From positions 2,356,001 through 2,420,000 of the forward strand of contig JANCIK010000002.1 of the NCBI GenBank assembly GCA_028532985.1: a DNA stretch of 64,000 nt. Reading direction: 5' to 3'. The translations under genes and the position numbers were made by a program. The notes beneath the pieces are model-generated. The model was given only the letters and a program-made list of their open reading frames with translations. It had not been told where the DNA came from and did not search any database. Positions 35,335-45,893 of the stretch are shown in pieces (position 1 is the stretch's first letter; the number at the start of each line of letters is the position of its first letter). This stretch comes from Stropharia rugosoannulata. Lineage: Eukaryota > Basidiomycota > Agaricomycetes > Agaricales > Strophariaceae.

Positions 35335-36028
35335 ATGTCCTGGTGACCTAAAGCTTTTACTTGACCGTTCTGTACTATAGATTATATATTGCATTTTCCT
35401 GTTACTTTGGACAATTGTACGCATCCATATTTCAAAAATCAGCATTCAAACGCTCTCTGATCTCCCTGGCTGATCACTCCTTCCCCTCACCTCTGTTACA
35501 TACATCCACTAGCATGGTATCTATTTACCATCCCTTGTTAACGTGGCTTTCATGTCTCTCAGTTTCGAGCAGAAATTCATACGCTTACACACAGTAACTT
35601 AAACTTTGAGCATTGCCCTGCATTACATACCTCTTTATTTTTTGTCATCTTGTTCCTTTTGCACAAACCGCGTAGGCACGGTAACCCCAATACAAACATA
35701 CAGGATCACAATATTTTATAAATGGGGACCAAAATGAAGTCTGGCTACATATGTAGCAACCAATCTGACAGAAGTATTCTATCATAAGGAACAATCTAAA
35801 TTTGCATCAACCGCATTATTGCTTTTTCGTATCCAGCTGGATCCAGCTACAGTTCTGTTGAGCTCCGCAACATTCGTTGTTGTATGCGTGATAACTTTTA
35901 GTCCATGCAAGGTATCCTACTAGATCCAGCTGTAATTACGCTCCACATCGCGTTTTGCTGTTTATGTGATAACTGTTGAAGCCTGCTGCAAGGAAGCCAT
36001 GAGCTGTTGCCTATCATAATATTCAGGC
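35335..36028. other. Intergenic between convergent genes
   Basis: 694 bases holding the 3' ends of the 260-aa gene and GPATCH11. It contains an imperfect direct repeat near 35838-35993. No gene seen. Confidence 0.5.
35838..35993 (+). repeat. Imperfect tandem duplication of about 75 bases
   Basis: The block starting ggatccagct (about 35839) and ending ccatgcaagg is repeated in diverged form from agatccagct (about 35922) to ctgcaagg. Shared landmarks in order are GATCCAGCT, GCTCC(g/a)CA, a GT-rich stretch, ATG(c/t)GTGATAACT and GCAAGG. Confidence 0.5.
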
Positions 36029-37457
36029 TCAGTCATGGTCCTCTTCTTCAGGTCCAGGACATTGATCATTCATTTCGTCCTCACTTCCATACTCGACGCC
36101 GCACCAGAAACAATAACGGTGCTGGTCACGCAGGTATGAGAGCACAAGATGTAGCCGATCCTGTGCCTTTGGAAACGTCAAACAACCTTTAATCAGAGTC
36201 GGTACTACTAACGAAGATTGGCCCACCTGGAGACGTAAAAATTGCGCAACCTCTTCTAGAAGATCAGACGAATATTGATCCTCCCCAGCGAGCGATGTCT
36301 TCATAACGTCATTGCCCTCGTCCGCGAGATCCCCATCATCGTTAATGGGCACCAATGCATCATTTTGCATTTGCTCGCGCAGACGACTCTGCACAGAGTC
36401 CCCTTGACGCTGAAGCCCTATGGATAGATTACCATGGAGCGCAAGCGCTTCCACCAGGCCGGGAGGGAACGTGTTGCTGTTGTTCGGATTCAACCACAGC
36501 ACGTTGAACTAAACAACAAGCAATATCGGGTTAGCAGACATAACCAGGGTTTTTGATACGTGTGCATCCGTAATAGTCTCATACTCACCGGTCTACCCGC
36601 CTTTTCATCCATTGTCGTGCATGTCAATTGGGCAGGCACTACACACAATTGTAATAATAAACGATCTTGTTCGTATCAAGTTACAACGTGGGGACAACAA
36701 AACTTACCTAGCCTGCCTTCGGCGCGTCGATTATTATACTCGTCCCGGGCGCGCTGTCTAAAGTCACGCTGCTCCATGTTCTCGGCCATTTTCGCCATTT
36801 TCGCCAGCCTCTCCGCAGCACTGGGGGAGCGGGCGCGACGTTTACCCAGGCCAATACCCTTTCTCCCTATAGACGGTGCGCCGTCATCAGTGATCGTTCT
36901 TGTACCGCTGATGCAAGAATAGACGGCCACAACAAGCCCGACGAACCTTCCCACTCGTTCAATGGCAACGGTTCAGTCTTGTGCTGGGTCCGTGTGCCTG
37001 GAGCCTTTGATGATAGTGCGCTGTCATCTCCTGGAGATGAGATGGTGAGTTGCGTTTGTTCGTCGCTAGCGCTAGTCACCTCTGTGTTTTTGGGATCGTC
37101 CACGGTAGTGCGAGCACCTGTAGACTCGCGCAGGTCATCCGCATCGTTGACAGTTCCTAGTGCTTGTCCGGGCTTGAATCCCATCTTCATCATTATGGAC
37201 AGTGCTTTGTTCGCCGAACCAGACCCAGATGCATCTTCTTCCTTCGCGCGCTCGAAAAGAGACTTGCTCAAACCCTCTTCTCGGGCTTCGGTCTCACGTT
37301 GTCGCCGGCTCTTTTGTTTATTGAGCTCATTCTTTAGGTGTGCTTTCTTTTGGGCCTCTTTCCGTAGCTGTGAATAGCTGGAAGCTTTTGTTGTCGGAGA
37401 AGGAGCAGCCACTAAGAATTTGTCTGAGAGGTAATCGTCATCTTCATCAGCAGACAT
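36029..37457 (-). CDS. GPATCH11: G-patch domain protein, GPATCH11-like
   Basis: Exons (minus): 36947-37457, 36708-36866, 36589-36638, 36227-36508, 36029-36166; 379 aa. The G-patch is split by an intron: ALSIMMKMGFKPGQALG near residue 80, then a long acidic Ser/Thr insert, then NEWEGRKGIGLGKRR. The N-terminal third is a Lys/Arg/Glu helix. The C-terminus RYCFWCGVEYGSEDEM with DQCPGPEEEDHD is the DUF4187 module, with cysteines spaced as in a zinc knuckle. G-patch proteins usually activate DEAH helicases; which one is not known here. The last intron is exactly 60 bases and in frame, so an isoform retaining it (20 more residues) would still be open. Confidence 0.87.
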
Positions 37458-37840
37458 GTTTGGACAAATAATGGCCAACACTACGAGTTTCTTTACTGGA
37501 CAACAATTCCCACAAAGCTCAAACTTGCCACTTTGGATTTTAAGCATACAGCCGTTTGTGCACATATGCAAACGTATTTAAGGCGCGTGTTCTGGGCTCA
37601 TGTTGTATGTAAAGACTTGCGTGAAATCAAACACTGAAATGAAGCAAACGTGCAGCAGCGATAACATTGGAAAATTGAAAACGAAATCGCAATACAGGGT
37701 GAACTAAAACTAACCAGACCGTTATAAGTGACGATGTGCTAAAGCACGAGGGAAATCGAGAGTAACACATCACACTTGTTGTGAATGGGTGGGAACAATA
37801 GAGGAGTTGGATGGAGACTCGACCAAAGGAGCTGGATCAA
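37458..37840. other. Intergenic, promoter of the GPATCH11 gene
   Basis: 383 bases between two genes in tandem on the minus strand. No TATA box or other site recognised. Confidence 0.4.
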
Positions 37841-39050
37841 TCACGCAGCAACAGGGGTTTCAGCTGCAGGGGCATCAGCACCATCAGTAGGGGCACCTTC
37901 ATCAGTGTCCTCATGGGGAGTGTTGACGGCAACTTTGACGGCAATAGGGCGGCCAGCAACTTCCTTGCCTTCCAGAGCAGCAATAGCCTTCTGTTGTTCT
38001 TCGGGACTGCCGACATCAACAAATCCATAGCCTTTGCTCTTCCTGGGCTGACCCCAGCGCCTGCGGACGATGCGGGCACTGACAACATTTATTCCGGCCT
38101 CAGTGAAGAGGGCAGAAAGAGCAGCTTCGTCAACACTGAAACCAAGGTTGGCCACGAAAAGCATCGTGGTGGACGGTTCACCAGCGGGATCTTCGCCAGC
38201 GGGACGAGGAGGACGCGCTGCCTTGGGCTTGCGCTGCCGGGGCTTCTTTGCGGAAGTCTCTGCAGCGGAGGTCTCGCCCTCAGTGGCTGTGGCGGCAGCG
38301 GCCGGGGTCCCCTCGTCAGCACCATCACCTTCAGCGGCAACCTTCTTGGCCTTGCGCTAAAGAGAACTTGTATCAATAAATGAATGCTATGGTTAATAGT
38401 AAACGTACTGCCGCCTTAGACTTCTTCTTCTTCTTGGGTTTAGCTGCTTCGCCGGACTCGGGAACAGGGACGTCTTCGGCTTTGGGGGCCTCGCCGTTAG
38501 CCTCGGCCTCTGAGATTTCCCCGGGGACAGCTTTGCTGCCACGCCTGCCGGGTCTCCTCTTGGCCTTCTTCTCCTTCTTCTCTTTTTCCTTTTGTTCTGA
38601 TGGTTTAGCCAACTGAACCATTACTTCCCGGCCGTCGAGCTCTTTCTTGTCGAGAGTCTCGATGGCCTTTTCGGCTGCCTCCGCAGTGGCAAGAGCAACA
38701 AACCCATATCCAGCCGAGCGGATGGTGTTGCCACCGCGCGGAATGGGACGCAGAATCACTTGAGCAGAAAGGCTGGGTGAAAGAAAGATGAGCATCGAAC
38801 AAATACGAGTGAGGCTGTGCACTGCCACGTACATGTCGCTCTCGAAAGGCGCAAAGAGAGCCTTCAGCCCTTCATCCGTAGTCGCGTATGCAAGATTACC
38901 GACGAATACCTGAGAGACGCGGGGGGTGAGCTCGCGCCGGCGCGAGGAGAACGAAAAACATACCTTGTGGCCGGGCGCTTCTTCGACTTTCTCTTGCGCG
39001 ACGGGAGGCACGCCGTTCTCGGTAACTGGGGCGGCTTGGGCGTCAGACAT
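37841..39050 (-). CDS. RNA-binding protein with two RRMs
   Basis: Exons (minus): 38964-39050, 38833-38909, 38409-38772, 37841-38356; 347 aa. RRM1 (about 29-110) has RNP2 VFVGNL and RNP1-like SAGYGFVAL. RRM2 (about 240-320) has LFVANLGF and KSKGYGFVDV. Between them is a Lys-rich, Ala/Glu-rich linker (KKKKKSKAARKAKK) that could be nuclear localisation and nucleolar targeting. The C-terminus is acidic and Ala-rich. Layout is like nucleolar or poly(U)-binding two-RRM fungal proteins; I do not assign an orthologue. It is divergent from the GH128 gene (301 bases). Confidence 0.88.
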
Positions 39051-39256
39051 GGTGATGAACGATGGGTGGACTGGTTGGGTTTTGGGAGGTGATGAACGGG
39101 AACCGGTTTCTTCGTGTCAAACTTGAAGGTTAGAGAAAAGAAAGGTAGGAGGCCATCAAGCTTTATGTAGGCGCGTTGTAAACAGACATCAACTCGGCCA
39201 TCGTCATGGCGCTGGCAGGCCCGTGCACGGGCAGCCGGGATTTGCCGGTGATTTAT

Positions 39257-39263
39257 TATAAAA
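39257..39263 (+). promoter_or_regulatory. TATA box of the GH128 gene
   Basis: tataaaa about 90 bases before the ATG at 39352, a normal distance for a fungal TATA box. Confidence 0.5.
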
Positions 39264-39351
39264 TACAATGCAAAGGCGAACCAAGCCCATCCCTGCTGCG
39301 TCTTCTTCTCCTCACACTCTTTTTCCGCCGCTCCTTCACGATCAGCCCGTC

Positions 39352-40732
39352 ATGGCTGCCAAACTACTCAACCTCATTGCCCTGTCCTCCCTGGCTATTC
39401 TTGCTACGTCCTTCGGCTCCCAGCCCGTCAATGCCCTTTCCGTAGACTTCTCGCCCAACCACGCGCGCAGCCTCGGGCACCACAACCTCGTCGTAAAGAA
39501 GAAGCGCGCAGAAAGCCGCCGCTGCAAACCGCGTCCCGCCACTAGCTCGCTCGTCTCCGCGTCTTCCTCATCGAGCAAGCCCGCGAGCACAAGCAAGCCC
39601 CCACCCGCCCCTACGTCTACAAAGCAGTCGGAGGCTCCTCCCCCTGCCACGACACCCGCCAAGCCTACCACTAGCACCAAGAAGACTACCGCCCAGCCCG
39701 TATCTACGCCCGCCCCCATTGTTTCTACTCCTGGCGGAGGGAAGGCGGGGTTGGCCTGGGTCAATCCCGCTTCAGTTCCCCTGAAGAACTTTATCACCAA
39801 GAAGACTGGAGCGTATGTTATCCAGTCGCTTATTTCTAGTGCATTTTTTGACAGCCTGTTCAGGATCTACAATTGGAGTTCCTGGAAGCCCGCTGGCGCT
39901 GATGCGCTCGGACTTTCTTATGCTCCTATGCTCTGGGGTCCCCAGCAAGACAAGATCAACGATTTCAAGCAGCTTGTTGTGCCTGGATATGCTCATGTCG
40001 CCCTCGGTTTTAACGAGTATGTGAAATTTTATACGTGCACATTGTTCAATACTTGACAGTTAAAAATAGACCCGATCATCCTGGACAGGCCGCTATGTCT
40101 CCCGGACAAGCCGCGTCTATCTGGAAGCAGAACATCGACCCTCTTAAGAACCAGGGATACAGACTTGGATCGCCTGCCGTCACCTCTGGTTCCTCCGGAA
40201 AACCTTGGTTGCAACAATTCGTTAGTGATTGTACTGGTTGCCAGGTCGGTTTGTTGTGGCCGTATCAGATGTTTGTCACTGATGCGTGATTGCTTTTGTC
40301 AGATTGATTTCTTCACTGTTCACTGGTATGGTACCGATCCTCAAGCCATGATCTCCTACATCCAGGACTTCCACACCACTTTCGGCAAACCTATTTGGGT
40401 GACTGAGTTTGCTTGCCAGGCAAGTTTTGGGTTGTAGTATTCATATTCTTTGGCTTAACTCCCTCAACAGAGCTTTGTTGGTAATGTCCCCCAATGCAAC
40501 CCGGATCAGATTACCAACTTCATGAACGTTGTCACTGCGTTCATGGACAGCTCTCCTTTCGTCGAGCAGTACTTTGCGTTCGGTATGTTGATCTTCGCAA
40601 GTCCTATTGTGCGACATCTTATTGTATATTACTCTAGGCTTCTTGCAGGATATGGGTAACGTGAACCCTGAAAACCAATTGTTGGGTTCCAACAACCAGC
40701 CTACTGCTCTTGGATGGAACTACCTTACTTAA
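39352..40732 (+). CDS. Secreted GH128 beta-1,3-glucanase
   Basis: Exons: 39352-39812, 39864-40016, 40070-40244, 40303-40419, 40471-40582, 40638-40732; 370 aa. It opens with a signal peptide (LLNLIALSSLAILATSFG) and a possible Kex2 site (KKKR). A Ser/Thr/Pro/Lys linker of about 80 residues, likely O-mannosylated, precedes the TIM-barrel catalytic domain (PF11790 type). The probable acid/base is Glu205 in LGFNEPDHPGQ and the nucleophile Glu298 in IWVTEFACQ; FFTVHWYG is another family motif. GH128 enzymes cut beta-1,3-glucan of fungal walls, so this likely remodels the fungus's own wall. Intron 4 has a GC donor (CAG|GCAAGT). Confidence 0.92.
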
Positions 40733-41523
40733 AGTGACGGTTGCTTCCAACCACGTTGTGTTACGCGGCTCCTTCACTCTCGACGATACCCCCGACGTAA
40801 TTACATGAGGTTTTTCAACAATCAAGTGCAAGACACTTGCTGGTTCCCGTATTCGACCTTGTTCTGCTGCTTGGATCGTTACAGGCTATCGATATTCATA
40901 ATATATAATGCTGTGCATTCACTTTTGTGTTGTAAAACGAGGTCTATAGATTTTGACCAGGAAGTGTACTGTGCGATAAAAATAAGGAGAGGTTTCTTTG
41001 ATTGGACGTAACTATGTAGGTAAGTTTAATTTAGCGCGCATCAGTAGTCAATGGGCGTCTGAATTGTGGCAGGCCATGACTGCATTCCATGTACTCTTTA
41101 CATAAAGTCGCGATCGACGTGTTTATGTTCGGCCTGGTGCAGAAGACGTCGAAGGGGTGACTGCATGCATACATATGGAATTGCTTGCGTGCCTTGCTGG
41201 GATTGATAAACTTTGCACCGCATTAAGGTTGTAGTTTTCCCTGGAATTTGGCACGCAGGCAGATAAAAGACTGTGCCGCCGCCACAAGGATCGCACCGGC
41301 CGTGCATATTCCAAGCTGGAAATCCGGAAGTTTACTCTGGGTTTTGCATGATGTGGCGGATGCCGGTTTGCGCGACAGCGGGAGCTGTCTGTCATGTTGA
41401 CTGCTCTGGCCGCTCTGATATTCTTAGCACATGGGCGAGCCACCTGGAGCCCCGCCTCTTGTCCGGCCAAATTCGGGTCCCATTTCTCCTCCTCCTGCCC
41501 CGCATTCGCTGCACACCCCAGTC
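40733..41523. other. Intergenic between two same-strand genes
   Basis: 791 bases. The 3' flank of the GH128 gene and the promoter of the AhpD-like gene. No recognisable site or gene. Confidence 0.5.
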
Positions 41524-42928
41524 ATGGCCAGTGTAAAATTGTCCCCCGCCATCAAACACCTTCTGACCCTCCGCAGCCCCAATGTGCTGCCCAGTCCGCC
41601 GCTTGCACAGTTGAACCGAGTGTTCACCAATACCTTCCGCGACGCAGCAGCCCACAAAGCGGAAACGGGGTGGCTGGTAGCTACTGTATGTCTGCCTCTC
41701 TGCCCCCGCAATCCCCATAAGCGTTGCAGCCTAAGCCTGACGAGGATATGCCGGCTTCTTCTAGACCTGCACGCTGCTATCAGCAAATCGGCCTTCAGCA
41801 GTTGGCCATCTCTACCGCTTCGCCACAAGGCAGACCGTCGAAGATGCCGGTTCATCCTCTTCACGCGATCTCCCGAGCGCTGTGAACAAGGCTGCCTTGA
41901 TGCGAGAGTCTGCCTTGAAAAGTGTCATTTTCGTAGGCGTCCCGCGGGTAAGCTTGCGTTCGCTTTCAACACGAGGACTGTGCATATTTACCGGATTTCG
42001 ATTCTCTTCTCTTTTTTTTTCTCAGGTCATTCTGTCCCTAGCTGCTCTGCACGAAGCCCTTGATGAAGATGTTAAGGCAGCATTAAGAACACATTCGAAA
42101 AGGTGCGTAGCTTTTACCGATCCAACGCTCCTGCACACCATATTCAATTACCTTTATTTTTATCTTTCCATACATGCCTTTACACACATACATTATATGC
42201 GTGCACCCACCTAATGCTGTGGATTATGCTTCTCGCGCTAATGGGGGAAAATATATGTTTAGGACGGTCACTCCAGACAATGTCGAATCGATTGTGACTC
42301 GAGGAATGGGTCTCTGGAAATCTATCTACACGCCTCATGCAGATAAACTCCACGATAAGCTGGGTTCCTACCACCCAGATTTCATTGGTAAGTCACCACG
42401 TTTCCAGATATTTGCCATTTAGCTTCCAATCTTGGCGCAAATTCTGCGTGGAAGGTCGGCCGATCCATGGTGTATGCCTGCCGCCGCCTGGCATCCGGGT
42501 CATTTTTATCTGATTGCACCTTCCTGCCCCCCATTCCACCCCGTGCGAGGGATCATGCTCATTACATCCTCCCCCATCCAGCTTTTATCATCCAGAGCTA
42601 TGGCGCAGTTCTCAGTCCCCTGCCGGGCGCGGTAAAATCCTACTCCGATATAAGCAGCCTCGAAGATCACGATCAGGGTAACCTCAGCCGCGCCTTGGGG
42701 TCTGTTGTTGGGATCGCCACTCTCCGCGCGGAGGGTGGCGTCGGTCCTCAGCTCATAAGCCATGTATTCGGGCTCCTCAAAGCGCGCGTAGAGGAGAAGC
42801 AAAGCTTGGAGGATAAGTGGCTCTCGAGCGATGAAGGCACTGAGTGGGTAATCCGGCTTGTGGACGAGGTCCTCGATAGTGTATCAACGGAGGGGCAGGA
42901 TCTGTCCGAAGCAAAAGCCAAGTTATGA
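41524..42928 (+). CDS. AhpD/carboxymuconolactone decarboxylase-like protein
   Basis: Exons: 41524-41685, 41765-41947, 42026-42102, 42263-42387, 42582-42631, 42677-42928; 282 aa, phases agree. Helical throughout. Landmarks are ALMRESALKSVIFVGVPRVI, LHEALDEDVKAALRTHSKR, GMGLWKSIYTPHADKLHDKL, GSYHPDFIAFIIQSYGAVLS and NLSRALGSVVGIATLRAEGG, the last resembling the AhpD-like core helix. I do not see the CxxC pair of true AhpD, so peroxidase activity is unlikely. The likely role is a structural relative of unknown function. The acceptor of exon 6 (CGATCAG|GGT) was chosen by phase and family fit. Confidence 0.7.
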
Positions 42929-43300
42929 AATTCGTAGGTCACCCGACCTATGCTTCTATAGAACAAGTCGGTGGCAGGGCTTGCGGCATGTTGAAGCGTG
43001 TTCACCACATTTTAACGGACTCGGGTTTGCATCCTGCCTTGCGTCGTGTATGCGAATCAAAGAAAGCCCCTGTGCTCCATAAAGTCTCTCGTTATCTGCG
43101 TGCTAAGCTCAAACTATTTTCTACGACTGTAGTCATTAACTGCTTAGAGCCAATTTATCTCAAGCTTTCGCGTTTAAATTCTGAAAGACAGAAATATGGC
43201 GTCATAGGGAAGCATTTATTGACGTTTGCGGGTATCATACAAGACGACGTATTACACTACAGTTGTTGACCGAATCCATATAATGGTAAACCAAAGCGTT
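42929..43300. other. Intergenic between convergent genes
   Basis: 372 bases. It holds a 114-codon plus-strand ORF (42925-43269) whose ATG overlaps the previous stop codon; see findings. Otherwise nothing seen. Confidence 0.4.
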
Positions 43301-44135
43301 TTACAGATTCCAGGTAGTGCAGAAGCGATACAGCATAGCTGTCAGGGTCACCATATCCATCATAGGTGGGTGTGTCTGACACGTTTTAATTATGAACATT
43401 GACCCTACAGTAATGGGGTTTTGAATGACTTACGACTGTGCCTAAGCCGGCACTTCGGATGAAGTGGAGTTCACCATAGACGTCGCCAATTTGGTAACGT
43501 GTTTGCCGGGTCGGGCGGAAAAAGGCGATGGTATTACCATTAGGATCTTGTAGCTGCGCAAAACATGAGAGTGGTCCAGCGGGACATGTCAGGTCGAAGA
43601 CTTACCACGGTGTCAACACTAGTGGTGCTGGGCCGCCAACGATACTGCAGACCATCAGGACCTGTGAAACAACGTGCATTCTAGAAGAGTGTATGTGCGA
43701 AAACAATTAGCCGGGCACGAATGAGCTGCAGGTAGAGTGCAGACGCACGTATATTGCGGGATCCGGGGCGGCTAAATCAGACATGCGAAGCCCTTGCTAT
43801 GAATTAACGAGTCGTGAACTGGGGAAGTCGCGTCCAAGAAAATATGGACCCTACTTTGCCCATGATGACGCGACCAAGGCCACCGTTAGGAGCCCATTCC
43901 AGCTTTGCGACGCGATCTTCCTTGTTAGGTCGCAGAGCTCGCCACATAGTGGTTATAGTCTGCCCATTTGAAGTAACTGTTGTCTGCAGAACCCATGAGT
44001 CGCGTTCATACATAACATTCAAGGTTTTTCAAGGCCTACTTGGAATCGGTAGAGTGTCCCCCACGAGTTAAATAGTATGCTTTCTCGGCAGTCTTGATTT
44101 GTCCAAGAGAGAATGTCGTTGTTGCTAGCGGCCAT
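43301..44135 (-). CDS. DUF6593 family protein
   Basis: Exons (minus): 44040-44135, 43855-43983, 43749-43796, 43606-43680, 43434-43553, 43301-43375; 180 aa. Every intron is phase 0. Order of motifs: ILFNSWGTLYRFQTT, TITTMWRALRPNKEDRVAKL, EWAPNGGLGRVI, then NARCFTGPDGLQYRWRPS, LQDPNGNTIAFFRPTRQTRY, GDVYGELHFIRSAG and HPPMMDMVTLTAMLYRF. The fold resembles small phospholipid-scramblase/tubby-like beta barrels (inference). DUF6593 families are expanded in mushroom-forming fungi and have no known function. A TATA box lies about 80 bases upstream, which suggests regulated rather than housekeeping expression. Confidence 0.82.
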
Positions 44136-45216
44136 GATATTGATGATGATCACAAGAGTCGAAGTCCAAGAGGTGGAAGTGTGGTGAAAATCATCCTCCT
44201 GTGCTCGCCGCTGCTTTTATACCCGGAGGTATGCAATCAATCTGCTTTTCTTGAGACCAGATGATGTATAGAACTGATCGGGAACGTGGATGTGGGTAGA
44301 GAAAAAATAAAATGAAGTCTGTTTCAACGTGTATAGGTGTAAATGAGTTTCGCGAAATGCTGTCAATCTCGAATAGTGGAGCGAGGTGCCGGTCGTAGAG
44401 TGCATTGTGTCCGTATTCTGTCGATCGAAAAGAACACGCGCTTGAATCTCGCGCTTAGCTCTCTCATGAACGCGAGCAATAGATATTCAAGCTCTCGCAA
44501 GATTCAGGGCAAGACGGACTTGAATTGAAGAATCCCGAGGGAACTTGACAGCCTGAACATAAAGCCAATTGAAAAGATCATGGAGGAGATTCGAAGGCTC
44601 CACGAGGCGGATCTGTTTTAGGCAGGTAAGAAATTGTGCAAAAATATCAAGGCAAATGTAGGACATAAACGTGTAAATGTATCCGGAGTTTAGAAAAGCA
44701 TGCCTTCATCGTGTCGACAATAATGGATCCGGTCAAAAGGCACAGAAGATAAGACATGCGTATAATTTTATCAGTATATGACCGGATTCATGGAAGGAAT
44801 TGAGGATGTGCGGGGTATGCGTTTGAAATTTGAGCGATGGTATCGGGACTTGGCATCGAAGGCAAGAACGATAGGAAGAACTGTTCGGCATAGGACAAGC
44901 TAATACCACTTTAGGTGCTCAGGTCGTCAATCAGTTCAGAAGTTTAATTTCGCCGACGAAACTTGACTCGTGCAGCTTCGAAAATTGCGTGAGGTACCTC
45001 TCGGTATACCATCCCAAAGCGAGCCTGAAAACGTCATGGGGCTTGAATTACAAGACAGATGTCTCGAGGTATTACGAGAGTTGATGGTTTTCATAATGAT
45101 ATACATGCATTCGACAGATCAAAGATATTGGGAAAGAAAAATATCTACAAAAGCAATCAATCTTCTTGCAGCATGAATCAAGAGACAAGACTTTTAACGC
45201 ACGGTGCGGAGACCGA
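44136..45216. other. Intergenic between two minus-strand genes
   Basis: About 1.1 kb; promoter of the DUF6593 gene and 3' flank of uL11m. Apart from the TATA box near 44215 nothing was recognised. Confidence 0.5.
44215..44221 (-). promoter_or_regulatory. TATA box of the DUF6593 gene
   Basis: TATAAAA on the minus strand about 80 bases before the ATG at 44135, set in GGGTATAAAAGCAGC. Confidence 0.5.
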
Positions 45217-45720
45217 TCACGGAATAACTTGTACTCCCAAGCTCCTCGCACTGCCCACAATCATTCTCGCAATAGATTCGAGTGGTATCATCTTCATATG
45301 CTCATCTGTTGCTTTGATCTTTGCAATTTCGTACACGTGCTTAAGGCTGATAGTACCGGTAATATCATGGCCTGGACGGCCCGTCCCTTTCTCGATCCCT
45401 GCCGCTTTTTTAAGAAAGTATGAAGCAGGAGGCGTTTTTGTGACAAAGGTGAAGGTGCGATCAGGCTGAACAGTGATAAGTGTCGGAGTAGGTACACCAG
45501 GTTCGATGTGAGCTGTCCTCGCGTTGAATTCCTTGCAGAAGTCCATTGACTTAACACCACGCGCTCCTAGAGCAGGACCAACAGGAGGAGTAGGTGCAGC
45601 CTTGCCTGCTGGAATGAGCAACCGCTTGGTGCATGCAAGTGAGAAATGCGGAAAAACATGCTCGTCTGGTATTTAACATACCACAATCTGCGCTCTCGCC
45701 TTAGCAGACGCTTTGGACAT
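45217..45720 (-). CDS. MRPL19: Mitochondrial large-subunit ribosomal protein uL11m
   Basis: Exons (minus): 45682-45720 and 45217-45624; 148 aa. The family pattern is clear: LLIPAGKAAPTPPVGPALGA at the N-terminus, NARTAHIEPGVPTPTLI, FVTKTPPASYFLKKAAGIEK and MIVGSARSLGVQVIP at the end. uL11 sits at the GTPase-associated centre and binds initiation and elongation factors. The bacterial-type length, and the absence of the cytosolic uL12 features, point to the mitochondrial form. A 39-base first exon supplies the start. Confidence 0.93.
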
Positions 45721-45893
45721 GTTAACGAGGTGAGTATACGGTTGCAAATTGAAATGTGCTTGCTGTCCAAGCCGCAAAGTTGTATTATCACGTGTGCCTG
45801 CCATTCTGGGATAACCGCCGCCGTGACGCGACTTTAGCACTGGGGCAACCAAGGGGCGATCCGCCGCCAGTCAACTCGTGCTATCCTACCGTC

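Noticed and set aside
45059..45469. 136-codon plus-strand ORF over uL11m
   Set aside because: The minus strand encodes a clear uL11 protein; the plus ORF is its shadow.
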